A stretch of 60,414 nt of DNA from Sellimonas sp963559135 (GCA_963559135.1 CAUWJP010000018.1:1-60414), one strand, 5' to 3'. Shown: positions 43,609-52,132, counted from the first letter of the stretch. Translations and numbers: made by a program. The notes: generated by a model from the letters alone, not told the origin.

Positions 43609-44037
43609 CTACAAAAATGCCTTGTAGGTTTCCACATTTTTTTCTTCGAATTTATAAAGTTTCCGCATCAGACGTAGAATTTCCGTGTCTGCATCTTCAT
43701 ACTTTCTCAAATCCTGTAAGGCATTGGTCACTCCCATGCTGCTTCCCTCAATCAGCATCTGGGCCATATGCGAAGCAGATTTGTCATTCATCGTCTGCAG
43801 ATTAATCATCAGATAGGTTTTCAGCTTGTCAAACATCCCGATAGATTTTTCGTTATGTCCCCGCTCTTCCAGAAGCCTTTTTGCCTCCTTGTTAAACTCC
43901 CGGTATTTTTCCAGATGCTTCTCCATGCACGCTTTGAATTCCTCATCTTCTACAAGCTCAACCAGCTGACTCAACGTCTCAATCCCCATCTGAGAATTCT
44001 GATACACAAAATTTAAAAGCTCGGTATTTCCACTCAT
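43609..44037 (-). CDS. Four-helix, ferritin-like or DUF2383-like protein
   Basis: 142 residues, almost wholly helical, with long amphipathic stretches (ELLNFVYQNSQMGIETLSQL, CMEKHLEKYREFNKEAKRLL, MINLQTMNDKSASHMAQMLI, EILRLMRKLYKFEEKNVETY). Glu and His occur at positions seen in ferritin-like bundles, but no clear EXXH pair was found, so a metal site is not proven. The ATG at 44037 follows AGGAG; an upstream GTG is less likely. Located alone between purO and greA. The function is unknown. Confidence 0.65.
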   Translation of the reverse strand: MSGNTELLNFVYQNSQMGIETLSQLVELVEDEEFKACMEKHLEKYREFNKEAKRLLEERGHNEKSIGMFDKLKTYLMINLQTMNDKSASHMAQMLIEGSSMGVTNALQDLRKYEDADTEILRLMRKLYKFEEKNVETYKAFL

Positions 44038-44115
44038 TTGGCGCACTCCTTTTTTTGCTTTTTAGTATCTTCGCTTCTCGTGATTTTATGCAGTTTTTTT
44101 CAAAAAGTTCCAAAG

Positions 44116-44167
44116 AAAAGGCGGCGGAATCTCCGGTATCTCCCGTGGGTTCCGCCACCTGCCTTTT
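44116..44167 (-). terminator. Intrinsic terminator of greA
   Basis: AAAAGGCGGCGGAA and TTCCGCCACCTGCCTTTT pair over about 14 bases with one small internal loop. The stem overlaps the greA stop codon. Confidence 0.7.
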
Positions 44168-44669
44168 AATAGCTTCTGATTTTGTCATCCTCGTCGTCTG
44201 TCGTCTTCTGAATGGAACGGATCTCAACCTCATAGCTGTAGTCGTCGCTTACTTTCACTTTCACACGGTCTCCCGCATGCTTTTTCAGAATCGCCTTTCC
44301 AAGCGGCGATTCGATACTGATCTTGCCGTCCAGGGAATTCCCACGGATAGAGGTGACCAGCTTGAAAGTACTTGTTTCATCATCTTCCGGGAAGTAAACT
44401 TCCACCAGATTATTAAGCCCCACTTCATCCGACGCAGAAGTATCTTTTACGATCTTCGCCGTTTTCAGCATCCTTTCCAGATAACGGATTCTGCTTTCAT
44501 TTCGGTTTTTGTCTTTCTTTGCCGCATGATATTCAAAGTTTTCGCTCAGGTCACCATGTGCCCTTGCCTCTTTGACTGCTTCAATCGCTTCTTTACGAAC
44601 AACCAGTTTTCGGTAGTCGATCTCCTCTTGAATCTTCTTTACATCATGTTCTGTCAGCTGTTCCCGCAT
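44166..44669 (-). CDS. greA: Transcription elongation factor GreA
   Basis: Rescues backtracked RNA polymerase by stimulating transcript cleavage. 167 residues: the N-terminal coiled coil ends in the acidic tip (HGDLSENFEYHAAKK near 38-52), and the C-terminal FKBP-like domain contains ISIESPLGKAILKKHAGD near 115-132. The ATG at 44669 follows AAGGAAG. Forms a likely unit with the ArsC-like gene (17-base gap). Confidence 0.95.
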   Translation of the reverse strand: MREQLTEHDVKKIQEEIDYRKLVVRKEAIEAVKEARAHGDLSENFEYHAAKKDKNRNESRIRYLERMLKTAKIVKDTSASDEVGLNNLVEVYFPEDDETSTFKLVTSIRGNSLDGKISIESPLGKAILKKHAGDRVKVKVSDDYSYEVEIRSIQKTTDDEDDKIRSY

Positions 44670-44686
44670 AATCTTTTACGCTTCCT

Positions 44687-45037
44687 TTACCCGATTTTTT
44701 CTGCCCATTCTTTTTCCTTAAATCCCGGAATCACAAAATCTTCTCCCACAAGAAGCGGTCGCTTTACAAGCATCCCGTCTGTTGCAAGAAGTTCGTACTG
44801 CTCTTCCTCACTCATCTCCTTCAGACGGTCTTTTAATTCCAGTTCACGGTATTTCATGCCGCTTGTGTTAAAAAAACGCTTGAGCGGAAGACCGCTTTTC
44901 TGATGCCAGGCTTTCAGCTCCTCTTTTGTCGGATTATCCTCCACAATATTTCTTCTTTCAAACTCTGCGCCCTTCGCTTCCAGCCATTTCCCGGCTTTCT
45001 GACAGGTACTGCATTTTGGATATTCAATAAACAGCAT
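44687..45037 (-). CDS. ArsC/Spx-family protein
   Basis: 116-residue thioredoxin-like protein. YPKCSTCQKAGKWLE (residues 6-20) gives a CxxC active site, RNIVEDNPTKEELK near 34 and LVKRPLLVGEDFVIPGF near 90-106 are typical of the ArsC/Spx/MgsR group. It could be an arsenate reductase-like thiol enzyme or a redox regulator of transcription. Clostridial members usually lack arsenite pump neighbours, as here. ATG 45037 follows AGGAGG. Confidence 0.85.
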   Translation of the reverse strand: MLFIEYPKCSTCQKAGKWLEAKGAEFERRNIVEDNPTKEELKAWHQKSGLPLKRFFNTSGMKYRELELKDRLKEMSEEEQYELLATDGMLVKRPLLVGEDFVIPGFKEKEWAEKIG

Positions 45038-45052
45038 GTTGCTTCCTCCTGA

Positions 45053-46069
45053 TTAAATGCGAACCATGTCTCTTGTAATCTCTTTAATAGAGGCTGCCCC
45101 GCACATTCCCATCGTATCTGCAAGCTCGCTTCCGATCTTCTCAATATAAGTACGCACGCCTTCTTCTCCTGCTCCAAAGACTGCTGTCACGAACGGCCGG
45201 CAGATAAAGACTCCATCTGCACCAAGTGCCAGTGCCTTAAATACATCCGTACCGGAACGGATTCCGCCGTCCACGAAAATCTTCATTTTTCCTTTGACCG
45301 CATCGGCAATTTCCGGAAGAACTTCTGCCGTAGACGGGCACTGATCCAGCACACGTCCTCCATGGTTGGATACGACGATCGCATCAGCTCCTGCCGCCTC
45401 AGCTTTCAGCGCGCCGCGCACGGTCATAATACCCTTTACAATAAACGGCACGTCACTCATGCTGACAATTTCATGCAGCTCTTCCACGGTCTTTCTTCCC
45501 GCCGGAGGTGTCATATTTTTCAGAAACGGAAGGCCGGCCGCATCGATATCCATGGCAACCGCAAATGCCTTCGCCTGCTTTGCAAGCTCCATCTTTTCTT
45601 TGACTGTTTCCAGATTCCATGGCTTGATTGTAGGAATACCAAGTCCCTCTTCTTTCTGAATCGCCTCGCATGCAAATTTCATCACATTTGCATCCACACC
45701 GTCTCCAGTCACTGCCGCAATCCCTGCCTTCGCACAGGCAGATACAAGAACATCATTATAAGTTTGATCATTATACTTCTCACCATAGTGCAGATTCACT
45801 GCCCCTACCGGACCTGCAAAAAACGGGTACTTAAATGTCTTTCCAAACATCTCTACTGATGTGTCAGCAGCTCCCCCTGCACAGATCGTATCCATATTCA
45901 CACGGATTTCCTGCCATTTATCATAATTACGGATGGCTGTATCACCTACACCCTTGGCTCCAGGCCCCGGAATCTGGTTTCTGCATGCCTTGCCATTGCA
46001 GACCGGACATGCCTTACAGTACTGACCGATACAGGTACGCGCTTCTTTTAATATCTCTTCATATGTCAT
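45053..46069 (-). CDS. FMN-dependent alpha-hydroxy-acid dehydrogenase with N-terminal Cys cluster
   Basis: 338 residues, TIM-barrel flavoprotein of the lactate oxidase/glycolate oxidase group. Catalytic region: SNHGGRVLDQCPSTAEVLPE near 230-250 and FVDGGIRSGTDVFKALALGA near 262-282, with GADGVFICRPF following. Residues 13-29 hold five Cys (C13, C18, C21, C24, C29), not part of the classical fold, which may bind a metal or an Fe-S cluster. ATG 46069 follows CGGAGG. It is the first gene before the ArsC-like gene (16-base gap). Substrate may be lactate or another 2-hydroxy acid. Confidence 0.85.
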   Translation of the reverse strand: MTYEEILKEARTCIGQYCKACPVCNGKACRNQIPGPGAKGVGDTAIRNYDKWQEIRVNMDTICAGGAADTSVEMFGKTFKYPFFAGPVGAVNLHYGEKYNDQTYNDVLVSACAKAGIAAVTGDGVDANVMKFACEAIQKEEGLGIPTIKPWNLETVKEKMELAKQAKAFAVAMDIDAAGLPFLKNMTPPAGRKTVEELHEIVSMSDVPFIVKGIMTVRGALKAEAAGADAIVVSNHGGRVLDQCPSTAEVLPEIADAVKGKMKIFVDGGIRSGTDVFKALALGADGVFICRPFVTAVFGAGEEGVRTYIEKIGSELADTMGMCGAASIKEITRDMVRI

Positions 46070-46150
46070 ATCTCTTTCCTCCGTTTCTTTTTCCACTTTC
46101 TTTATTGTAGCAAACTTTCCTTAAAGCCGCAAGAGCACACACATGACATC

Positions 46151-46184
46151 GGGGACGTGTTCCGATGCACCGGAACACGTCCCC
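46151..46184. repeat. 34-bp near-perfect palindrome, REP-like, second copy
   Basis: Same 14-base arms as at 25376-25409 with central ATGCAC. Lies between the ModE-like stop and the FMN-dehydrogenase start. Confidence 0.75.
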
Positions 46185-46201
46185 AAAAATAAATGATAAT
46201 A

Positions 46202-46564
46202 TTATCTGTCTTTTTCATTGCCCTCTTGCAGAAAGTACTGCGCGAACAGTTCTTCCGTCTTTTTTTTCAGTTCCTCTTCCATCTTCCGGTAGCGTACCAG
46301 AAATGCTCTTCCCTGTTCTGTCAGTTCGCTTTTTCCTCCTGCATTTCCGCCATTGTGGGAACTCAGCAGATGATAGCCCAACTCTTTCTCTGCTCTTTTT
46401 ATGATTTTCCAACTTTTGGAATAAGACATACCCATCTCGGTGCAGGCTCCCTGAATGGATCCTTTCTTTTCCACCAGTTCCAACAGATTTGCCACCCCAG
46501 GGCCAAAAAAACGTTCTTCTTTTTCTAATGTAAGCCGCAAAGCCGGCCGGATCTTTTCTTCCAT
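46202..46564 (-). CDS. ModE-type winged-helix regulator (N-terminal domain only)
   Basis: 120 residues containing the LysR/ModE-like winged helix: GVANLLELVEKKGSIQGACTE, MGMSYSKSWKIIKRAEKELG, and SSHNGGNAGGKSELTEQG, a sequence typical of ModE DNA-binding domains. The molybdate-binding MOP domains are missing, so it may sense molybdate indirectly. It lies at the downstream end of the molybdenum block, after modB. ATG 46564 follows AAGGAG. Confidence 0.85.
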   Translation of the reverse strand: MEEKIRPALRLTLEKEERFFGPGVANLLELVEKKGSIQGACTEMGMSYSKSWKIIKRAEKELGYHLLSSHNGGNAGGKSELTEQGRAFLVRYRKMEEELKKKTEELFAQYFLQEGNEKDR

Positions 46565-46603
46565 TTCCGTACTCCTTCGATGTTTTCCTAAAAAGTTCGC
46601 TGT

Positions 46604-47275
46604 CTACATTTTAATCTGATTTTCTGCTTTGGTCATCATATTCATCACCCAGACAGCAAAAAATGCAATGGCCAGAATCACAGCGACATACACTGCTGCA
46701 CGGTCCATATTGCCGCCTGCAACTTCGGAATAGACAGCAAGGGGCAGGGTCCTTGTTTTTCCCGGAATATTTCCCGCCAGCATAGCGGTCGCCCCATACT
46801 CTCCAAGTCCTCTTGTCGTCGATAAAATCATGCCGGAGAGGATGGAGGGAAACGTGCAGGGAAAGAGAATCTTCCAGAGGATTCCCCATTTCCCGAGTCC
46901 AAGCATTTTTGCTTCCTCAATCATATTCTGGTCAATCTGCTCAAATCCTGCCTTTGTGGATCGGTACATCAGCGGGAAGGAAACGACAACCGCGGACAGG
47001 ACTGTCGCCACCCAGGAAAATGCAATCCGGAATCCAAAGACTTCCTCCACAAGGCTCCCAATCGGGCGTCTTGCTCCGAAAAGCCAAAGCAGGAAAAAGC
47101 CCGCAACCGTCGGAGGCAGTACGAGTGGAATGGTAAGAATCCCGTCCACCGCTGCCTTTAATTTCTTCCCTTTAATAAACATGACTGCCCACGCCGCCAT
47201 AATCCCCAGTACAAAGGTAATCACGGATGCGCATACCGTAGTCTTGAGCGAAATCCAGACCGGAGAAAAATCCAT
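46604..47275 (-). CDS. modB: Molybdate ABC transporter permease
   Basis: 223 residues with five to six membrane segments, and the ATPase-contact loop EEAKMLGLGKWGILWKILFP near 140-160, then GLGEYGATAMLAGNIPG near 175-190, typical of ModB. The start at 47275 has AAGGAG. Follows modA by 15 bases. No modC ATPase gene is nearby. Confidence 0.93.
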   Translation of the reverse strand: MDFSPVWISLKTTVCASVITFVLGIMAAWAVMFIKGKKLKAAVDGILTIPLVLPPTVAGFFLLWLFGARRPIGSLVEEVFGFRIAFSWVATVLSAVVVSFPLMYRSTKAGFEQIDQNMIEEAKMLGLGKWGILWKILFPCTFPSILSGMILSTTRGLGEYGATAMLAGNIPGKTRTLPLAVYSEVAGGNMDRAAVYVAVILAIAFFAVWVMNMMTKAENQIKM

Positions 47276-47290
47276 CTCCTTTTCCTCCCG

Positions 47291-48106
47291 TTACTCGGCG
47301 CTACGATAATCCGCAAATCCATAGGACTCAAATACGGACATCGCATCGTCAGAAATAATATAATCGTAAAATGCCTTGGCTGCCTCCTGATTTGGAGCAT
47401 CCTTTGTCATTGCTACCGGATACAGTACCGGGGATTCCAGGGAATCTGCCGGCGCTTCTGCCACCACTTTGACTTTGTCAGTCGTTGCCGCATCTGTCGC
47501 ATAGACAATGCCACAGTCCGCAGAAGACTCAGCCACCCAATTCAGCACTTCCGTTACGTTCGTTCCGAAACTTGCTTTTGATGAAACCGTATCCCAGAGA
47601 CCAAGATTTGTCAATGATTCCTGAGCGTACTGTCCCACCGGGACGCTCTGCGGATCTCCAATTGCTACGGTTTCTGCATTGGCGATATCTTCAAAGGAAG
47701 TAAATTCTGCATCAGAGGAAGCCGGAGTAATCAGCACAATCTTGTTTTCCAGCAAATTGACAATCGTATCGCTGTCAATCATTCCTTCCGCATCCAGCGC
47801 ATTCATCTGTGTCGGCGCTGCCGAGAAAAATAGATCCGCGGCAAGGCCAGACTCGATCTGCTGCTGAAGCTTTCCTGATGAATCATAGACACCTTCGATG
47901 GTCACATTCGGGTACTGCTCTTCAAATGCAGGAATCACTTCCTCCTCAAATGCATATTCCAGAGAAGCTGCAGCTGCAATCGTCACGGTTCCTTTCAGAT
48001 CACTTTCAGAAGTCTTGTCACCTGCCTCTCCGTCCGACGGCTGGCATCCCATCATAGCAAGTCCCATTGATGATGCGAGAAGCAGCATCATTACTCTTTT
48101 TTTCAT
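47291..48106 (-). CDS. modA: Molybdate-binding lipoprotein
   Basis: 271 residues. Lipoprotein signal with Cys 21 in AMMGCQ. Mature domain: VTIAAAASLEYAFEE near 41-55, YDSSGKLQQQIESGLAADLFFS near 74-95, GDPQSVPVGQYA near 150 and DCGIVYATDA near 195, all typical of ModA. Binds molybdate or tungstate outside the membrane and passes it to ModB. Confidence 0.94.
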   Translation of the reverse strand: MKKRVMMLLLASSMGLAMMGCQPSDGEAGDKTSESDLKGTVTIAAAASLEYAFEEEVIPAFEEQYPNVTIEGVYDSSGKLQQQIESGLAADLFFSAAPTQMNALDAEGMIDSDTIVNLLENKIVLITPASSDAEFTSFEDIANAETVAIGDPQSVPVGQYAQESLTNLGLWDTVSSKASFGTNVTEVLNWVAESSADCGIVYATDAATTDKVKVVAEAPADSLESPVLYPVAMTKDAPNQEAAKAFYDYIISDDAMSVFESYGFADYRSAE

Positions 48107-48135
48107 AGATTTCTTTCACCTTTCTCTTCTTCCAT

Positions 48136-49086
48136 TTATCTTGCACACTCCGACTCGGATCCCCGAAGAATTCCAAGTCCGTGCTGTACACTCTCCAATA
48201 TGATTTCCATGCTCTCCTTTACCGCTTTCGGGCTTCCCGGCAGATTGACAATCAGTGTCTGTCCGCGGATGACCGAAGCACCTCGGGAAAGCATCGCTCT
48301 TTTGGTGTATTTCATAGATTCGGCCCGGATCGCTTCTGCAATTCCGGGTGCATTGCGCGTCATAACTTCCATCGTCGCCTCCGGCGTCGTATCCCGTTCA
48401 GAAAATCCGGTTCCACCGCTGGTCAGAATCAGACTGACCTGCCGCTGGTCGCAAAGCCGGATCAATTCTTTTTTCAAAAGCGCTTTCTCATCCGGAAGAA
48501 TCAATTCCTCTACCACATCAAATCCGGCAGCCATCAGCCCTTCTTTCATGGCCGGTCCGCTCTCGTCTTTGCGTTCTCCTTTGCTTCCTTTATCGCTCAT
48601 CGTGATAACTGCTGCTGTAAACGGCCTGTTTTTGTCCGGAAATTCAACGGTCATCTCACTTCCGGTCTGAATAGTTCCGGAAGAAAGGACTTCGGCAAAC
48701 ACGCCCTGTACCGGCATGATGCATTCGCCCATCCGGTGGTAAATCTGACAGTGGGTATGACACTCTTTCCCGATCTGTGTCATTCTCAGCACCACATCCT
48801 GACACCTGAGAATTGTCCCTACCGGAAAGCTTCTAAAATCCAGATCCTCCACGACAAGATTTTCCCCGAACGCTCCGTCTTGCACATCCGCTCCTCTGGA
48901 ATTGAATTCCTTTATTTTATCGTAGGAGAGCAGGCTGACCTGACGGTGCCAATGTCCCGCATGAGCGTCTCCTACAATCCCGAATCCCTTCTCAAACTTT
49001 GCTTCCGGCACGGCATGTTTTTCGGTTCCGCGCTTTTCGCTGATACAGATCGCCCGCACCCTTCCGGCGGTTTTTCTTTCTTCCAT
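48136..49086 (-). CDS. MOSC domain - MogA/MoaB fusion protein
   Basis: 316 residues. Residues 1-150 form a MOSC domain (FGIVGDAHAGHWHRQVSLLS, ELGENLVVEDL-like GAFGENLVVEDL); residues 155-310 form a molybdopterin-binding MogA/MoaB domain (ITMSDKGSKGERKDESGP, LILTSGGTGFSERDTTPEA, LPGSPKAVKE). MOSC domains handle sulfur or metal-cofactor transfer, and Mog adenylates molybdopterin, so the fusion probably couples two steps of cofactor maturation. ATG 49086 follows GGGGG. Confidence 0.9.
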   Translation of the reverse strand: MEERKTAGRVRAICISEKRGTEKHAVPEAKFEKGFGIVGDAHAGHWHRQVSLLSYDKIKEFNSRGADVQDGAFGENLVVEDLDFRSFPVGTILRCQDVVLRMTQIGKECHTHCQIYHRMGECIMPVQGVFAEVLSSGTIQTGSEMTVEFPDKNRPFTAAVITMSDKGSKGERKDESGPAMKEGLMAAGFDVVEELILPDEKALLKKELIRLCDQRQVSLILTSGGTGFSERDTTPEATMEVMTRNAPGIAEAIRAESMKYTKRAMLSRGASVIRGQTLIVNLPGSPKAVKESMEIILESVQHGLGILRGSESECAR

Positions 49087-49089
49087 CTG

Positions 49090-50067
49090 TTATCCCCCTA
49101 TTTCATTCATCCATTTTTTCTCACTGATCTGATCCGGCTGTTCAAACCGGTGCTCGGCCGGCTTTCTTTCTCCTGCAGCACGGAAGATCTGCCGGAGCTG
49201 CTCCTGTTTTTCCTCCGGTCTTTTCGCGCTTCTTATGGCAGTGCGCAGATCTTCGGCATCATCATAACAGAGACAGTACTTGAGCTTTCCGGTGCTCGTA
49301 AGACGCAGGCGGTTACAGCTTTTGCAGAACTTTCCGTGAATCGGAGAAATCATTCCTGTCCTTCCCAAGAATCCCGGAATCTGCACATACACTGCAGGGC
49401 CAAAGCCCGCACCCGCCTCCGGATGAGCCTCCCGAAGATCCGGATACCGGTTCTTTATCATCTTAAGCACCCGGCGGTTATCCAGGCCATGGTACTCTTT
49501 TCCATATCCAATCGGCATCATTTCAATAAACCGTACATCCACCGGCCACTTTTCAGAAAGACGTACCAGATCCAGAATTTCCATCTCGTTGATTTCGCTT
49601 GCTGCCGCCACATTGATCTTGGTCCGGATTCCTGCACTGACACAGGCTTCCACCGCCTTTAGCACTTCCTCCAGGCCGTCATATCCGGTAATGTCCCGGT
49701 ACTTTTCTCTTTGCAAGGTATCCAGGCTGATATTGACTCCATCCAATCCTGCCTTAAGAAGATCCGGAAGAAATTTTCTCAGCAAAATCCCGTTCGTCGT
49801 CAGCATGACTGTCTCAATTCCTGGCAACACTTTCAGCATCCGTACACAATCCGGACAGCCTTTCCGGACAAGCGGCTCCCCGCCAGTAACACGTACATGA
49901 CGAATCCCCTCAAGAGCCGCCGCCCTTGTAATTTCACGAATTTCTTCGTAAGTCAGGATCTCCGCCATCGGCACAGAATCAATATCATGGGGCATACAGT
50001 ACCGGCACCGGAGATTGCACCGGTCTGTCAGAGAAATCCTGAGATAATCAATCTTCCGCTCGTTCAT
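49090..50067 (-). CDS. moaA: GTP 3',8-cyclase
   Basis: Radical SAM enzyme that starts molybdopterin synthesis. 325 residues: the SAM cluster DRCNLRCRYCMP (near 15-26), RVTGGEPLVRKGC near 67, SLDTLQREKY near 118 and the C-terminal cluster region FCKSCNRLRLTSTGKLKYCL near 250-270. The start is taken at ATG 50067 from homology to MoaA N-termini; the upstream AGGAG is close. Overlaps moaC by 20 bases. Confidence 0.95.
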   Translation of the reverse strand: MNERKIDYLRISLTDRCNLRCRYCMPHDIDSVPMAEILTYEEIREITRAAALEGIRHVRVTGGEPLVRKGCPDCVRMLKVLPGIETVMLTTNGILLRKFLPDLLKAGLDGVNISLDTLQREKYRDITGYDGLEEVLKAVEACVSAGIRTKINVAAASEINEMEILDLVRLSEKWPVDVRFIEMMPIGYGKEYHGLDNRRVLKMIKNRYPDLREAHPEAGAGFGPAVYVQIPGFLGRTGMISPIHGKFCKSCNRLRLTSTGKLKYCLCYDDAEDLRTAIRSAKRPEEKQEQLRQIFRAAGERKPAEHRFEQPDQISEKKWMNEIGG

Positions 50068-50548
50068 AATCTCCTGACGCACCACCCTTTTTTCTACACA
50101 GAAAGATATCTGTCATTTCCATACTTTTATCTACCGCCTTGCACATATCATAGATCGTAAGAAGCGACGTATTCACCCCGGTCAAAGCCTCCATCTCCAC
50201 GCCTGTCCTGCCCTCACAGCGCACCGTACAGACTGCCCGGATGTAGCGTTTCTTAGGATTCCGATCCTTTCGTTCCCCGATCATCTCAAAATCCACGGAC
50301 ACTTTCGTCAGGCTGATCACATGGCATAGGGGAATGAGCTCACTTGTCTTTTTTGCTCCCATGATTCCCGCAATCCGGGCTACCGAAAGGACATCTCCTT
50401 TTTTCATGCTTCCTTCCAAAATCTTCTGATAGCATTCTTCGGACACTCCGATCTCTCCCTGGGCCGATGCCTCCCGTCTGGTCACTTCTTTCTCTCCGAT
50501 ATCGACCATCACCGCGTTTCCACTTCCATCAAAATGTGTAAATTCCAT
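50048..50548 (-). CDS. moaC: Cyclic pyranopterin monophosphate synthase
   Basis: Works with MoaA to make cPMP from GTP. 166 residues: MEFTHFDGSGNAVMVDIGEK, IMGAKKTSELIPLCHVISL near 73-92, VRCEGRTGVEMEALTGVN near 122-140 and YDMCKAVDKSM near 147. The ATG at 50548 follows AAGGAGA. Part of the molybdopterin block, after the MoeA-like gene (12-base gap). Confidence 0.95.
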   Translation of the reverse strand: MEFTHFDGSGNAVMVDIGEKEVTRREASAQGEIGVSEECYQKILEGSMKKGDVLSVARIAGIMGAKKTSELIPLCHVISLTKVSVDFEMIGERKDRNPKKRYIRAVCTVRCEGRTGVEMEALTGVNTSLLTIYDMCKAVDKSMEMTDIFLCRKKGGASGDYERAED

Positions 50549-50559
50549 ACCTTTTCTCC

Positions 50560-51636
50560 TTACTTTCCAAATCCGCAGTTTGGATAGGTGCAGACCGGAC
50601 AGTTCAGACATAGTCCGCCCTCTCCGAGATGTGCAAGCTCCTCTGCGGTCACCAGATCATCTGCCAGCACTCTTGGCAGTACCAGATCGAAAATCGTCCT
50701 TTTTGCATACATCACACAACCCGGAAGTCCCATGACAACCTGTCCTTCTTCCATATAAGAAAGCAGAAACATAGCTCCCGGAAGCACCGGTGCTCCATAG
50801 GATACAATCCGTGCGCCGGAATTTTTAATTGCAAGAGGTGTCCTGTCATCCGGATCTACGCTCATTCCTCCGGTACAAAGCACCAGATCCGCTCCTTCTC
50901 CAAGGAAACGCAGGATTGCCTCTGTCACCATCTCAGGTTTGTCATCGCATACTGCATGTCCGATGATCTCCACCGGGTAATGCCCAAGCTTTTCTTTCAG
51001 TACCGGGGTGAAAGTATCTTTGATCCGTCCTTTATAGACTTCGCTTCCCGTCGTGATAATGGCTGCTTTTTTTGTCTTAAACGGCAAAATCGAAAGGATC
51101 GGCGCTCCGCCGTTTTCCTCCTGCACTGCTTTTTTGGCTTTGTCCATCTTGTCTTTTCCAATGACAAGCGGGATCACTCGCATCCCTGCAATCTTGTCTC
51201 CTTTTTTCACTTCGGTATTGCCATGACGTGTGGCAATCATCATTTCCCCCTGGGAGTTTACCCGGTAAAGAGATCCGGAATCCACTTTCAGAAGTCCGTC
51301 CACCTCTGCTGTCAATTCAATCTTACCTTCCTTTGCTTCCGATGCGCTCATATACCGGAAACACTTTACTGCTCCGTCAAAAGCCGCCTCTTCACGGCTT
51401 CCTCCCTGACAGATCCTGCGCAGAATCTCCGCTCCGTCATCTTCATGAAGCATCCCTTCTTCCTGCTCCCAGACATACAGATGCTCCTTCCCCACACTTA
51501 AAAGAACCGTAATATCCTCCTCCGTGACAATGTGTCCTTTTCTGAATACCGGTCCTTTCTTTTTATCCTTTATAATCTGTGTGATGTCGTGGCACAAAAT
51601 ACATCCAACCGCATCTTCGGTTCTGACTAATTTCAT
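50560..51636 (-). CDS. MoeA-like molybdopterin-binding protein with Cys-rich tail
   Basis: 358 residues. N-terminal lobe up to about 165 (AVGCILCHDITQI, FRKGHIVTEEDI) and then a MoCF-binding domain (ITTGSEVYKGRIKDTF near 170, LCTGGMSVDPDDRTP near 240, MGLPGCVMYAKRT near 300). It may insert molybdate into the pterin. The last 16 residues have four Cys (343, 346, 349, 354), an extension not seen in MoeA, likely metal-binding. ATG 51636 is preceded by GGGAGAAG. First gene of the moeA-like, moaC, moaA, MOSC-mog set. Confidence 0.85.
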   Translation of the reverse strand: MKLVRTEDAVGCILCHDITQIIKDKKKGPVFRKGHIVTEEDITVLLSVGKEHLYVWEQEEGMLHEDDGAEILRRICQGGSREEAAFDGAVKCFRYMSASEAKEGKIELTAEVDGLLKVDSGSLYRVNSQGEMMIATRHGNTEVKKGDKIAGMRVIPLVIGKDKMDKAKKAVQEENGGAPILSILPFKTKKAAIITTGSEVYKGRIKDTFTPVLKEKLGHYPVEIIGHAVCDDKPEMVTEAILRFLGEGADLVLCTGGMSVDPDDRTPLAIKNSGARIVSYGAPVLPGAMFLLSYMEEGQVVMGLPGCVMYAKRTIFDLVLPRVLADDLVTAEELAHLGEGGLCLNCPVCTYPNCGFGK

Positions 51637-51810
51637 GTTTCTTCTCCCTGTTCTTTTCCTTGATACCGTACTGTTTTTCAAAACATAACGCCTGGTACAA
51701 GTATAGCAGAAGATCAAAGCCATGTAAAGTATTCTCTTTCTGTGACATGATCACAGAATTTCTTTCAAATATGGTATACTATAAGAAAAAATCGAAAGGA
51801 AGGTCTACTT

Positions 51811-52119
51811 ATGTCATATACAAAAATTTCACAGGAAGAAGCAAAAAAACTGATGGATGAGAGGAATGATATTCTGATCGTAGATGTACGGAATCCGGAA
51901 GAATACGCACAGGGACATATTCCAGGTGCCATTAATGTTCCAAATCCTTCCATCACCAACCGGGAAATTCCGGAACTTCCGGATAAGAATCAGGAGCTTT
52001 TAATCTACTGCCGCTCCGGACAGCGCAGCAAAATTGCGGGAAAAAAGCTCGCCGTCCTCGGATATCAGAATATCAAAGATTTTGGCGGCATTATGGATTG
52101 GAAATACGAAGTGGAATAA
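51811..52119 (+). CDS. Rhodanese-like domain protein
   Basis: 102 residues, single domain. DVRNPEEYAQGHIPGAINVP near 25-44 and the active-site loop CRSGQRS near 69-75 with the catalytic Cys, then GYQNIKDFGGIMDW. It can carry sulfane sulfur; its partner is unknown. It lies right beyond the molybdopterin genes on the opposite strand. ATG 51811 follows AAGGAAGG. Terminator at 52133-52176. Confidence 0.92.
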   Translation: MSYTKISQEEAKKLMDERNDILIVDVRNPEEYAQGHIPGAINVPNPSITNREIPELPDKNQELLIYCRSGQRSKIAGKKLAVLGYQNIKDFGGIMDWKYEVE

Positions 52120-52132
52120 TGAGAGACAAAAA

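Noticed and set aside
48181..49662. A 493-codon plus-strand frame opposite the MOSC-Mog and moaA genes
   Set aside because: Antisense shadow of two well-supported genes; composition (many Phe, Arg, His, Ser) is typical of a shadow frame.
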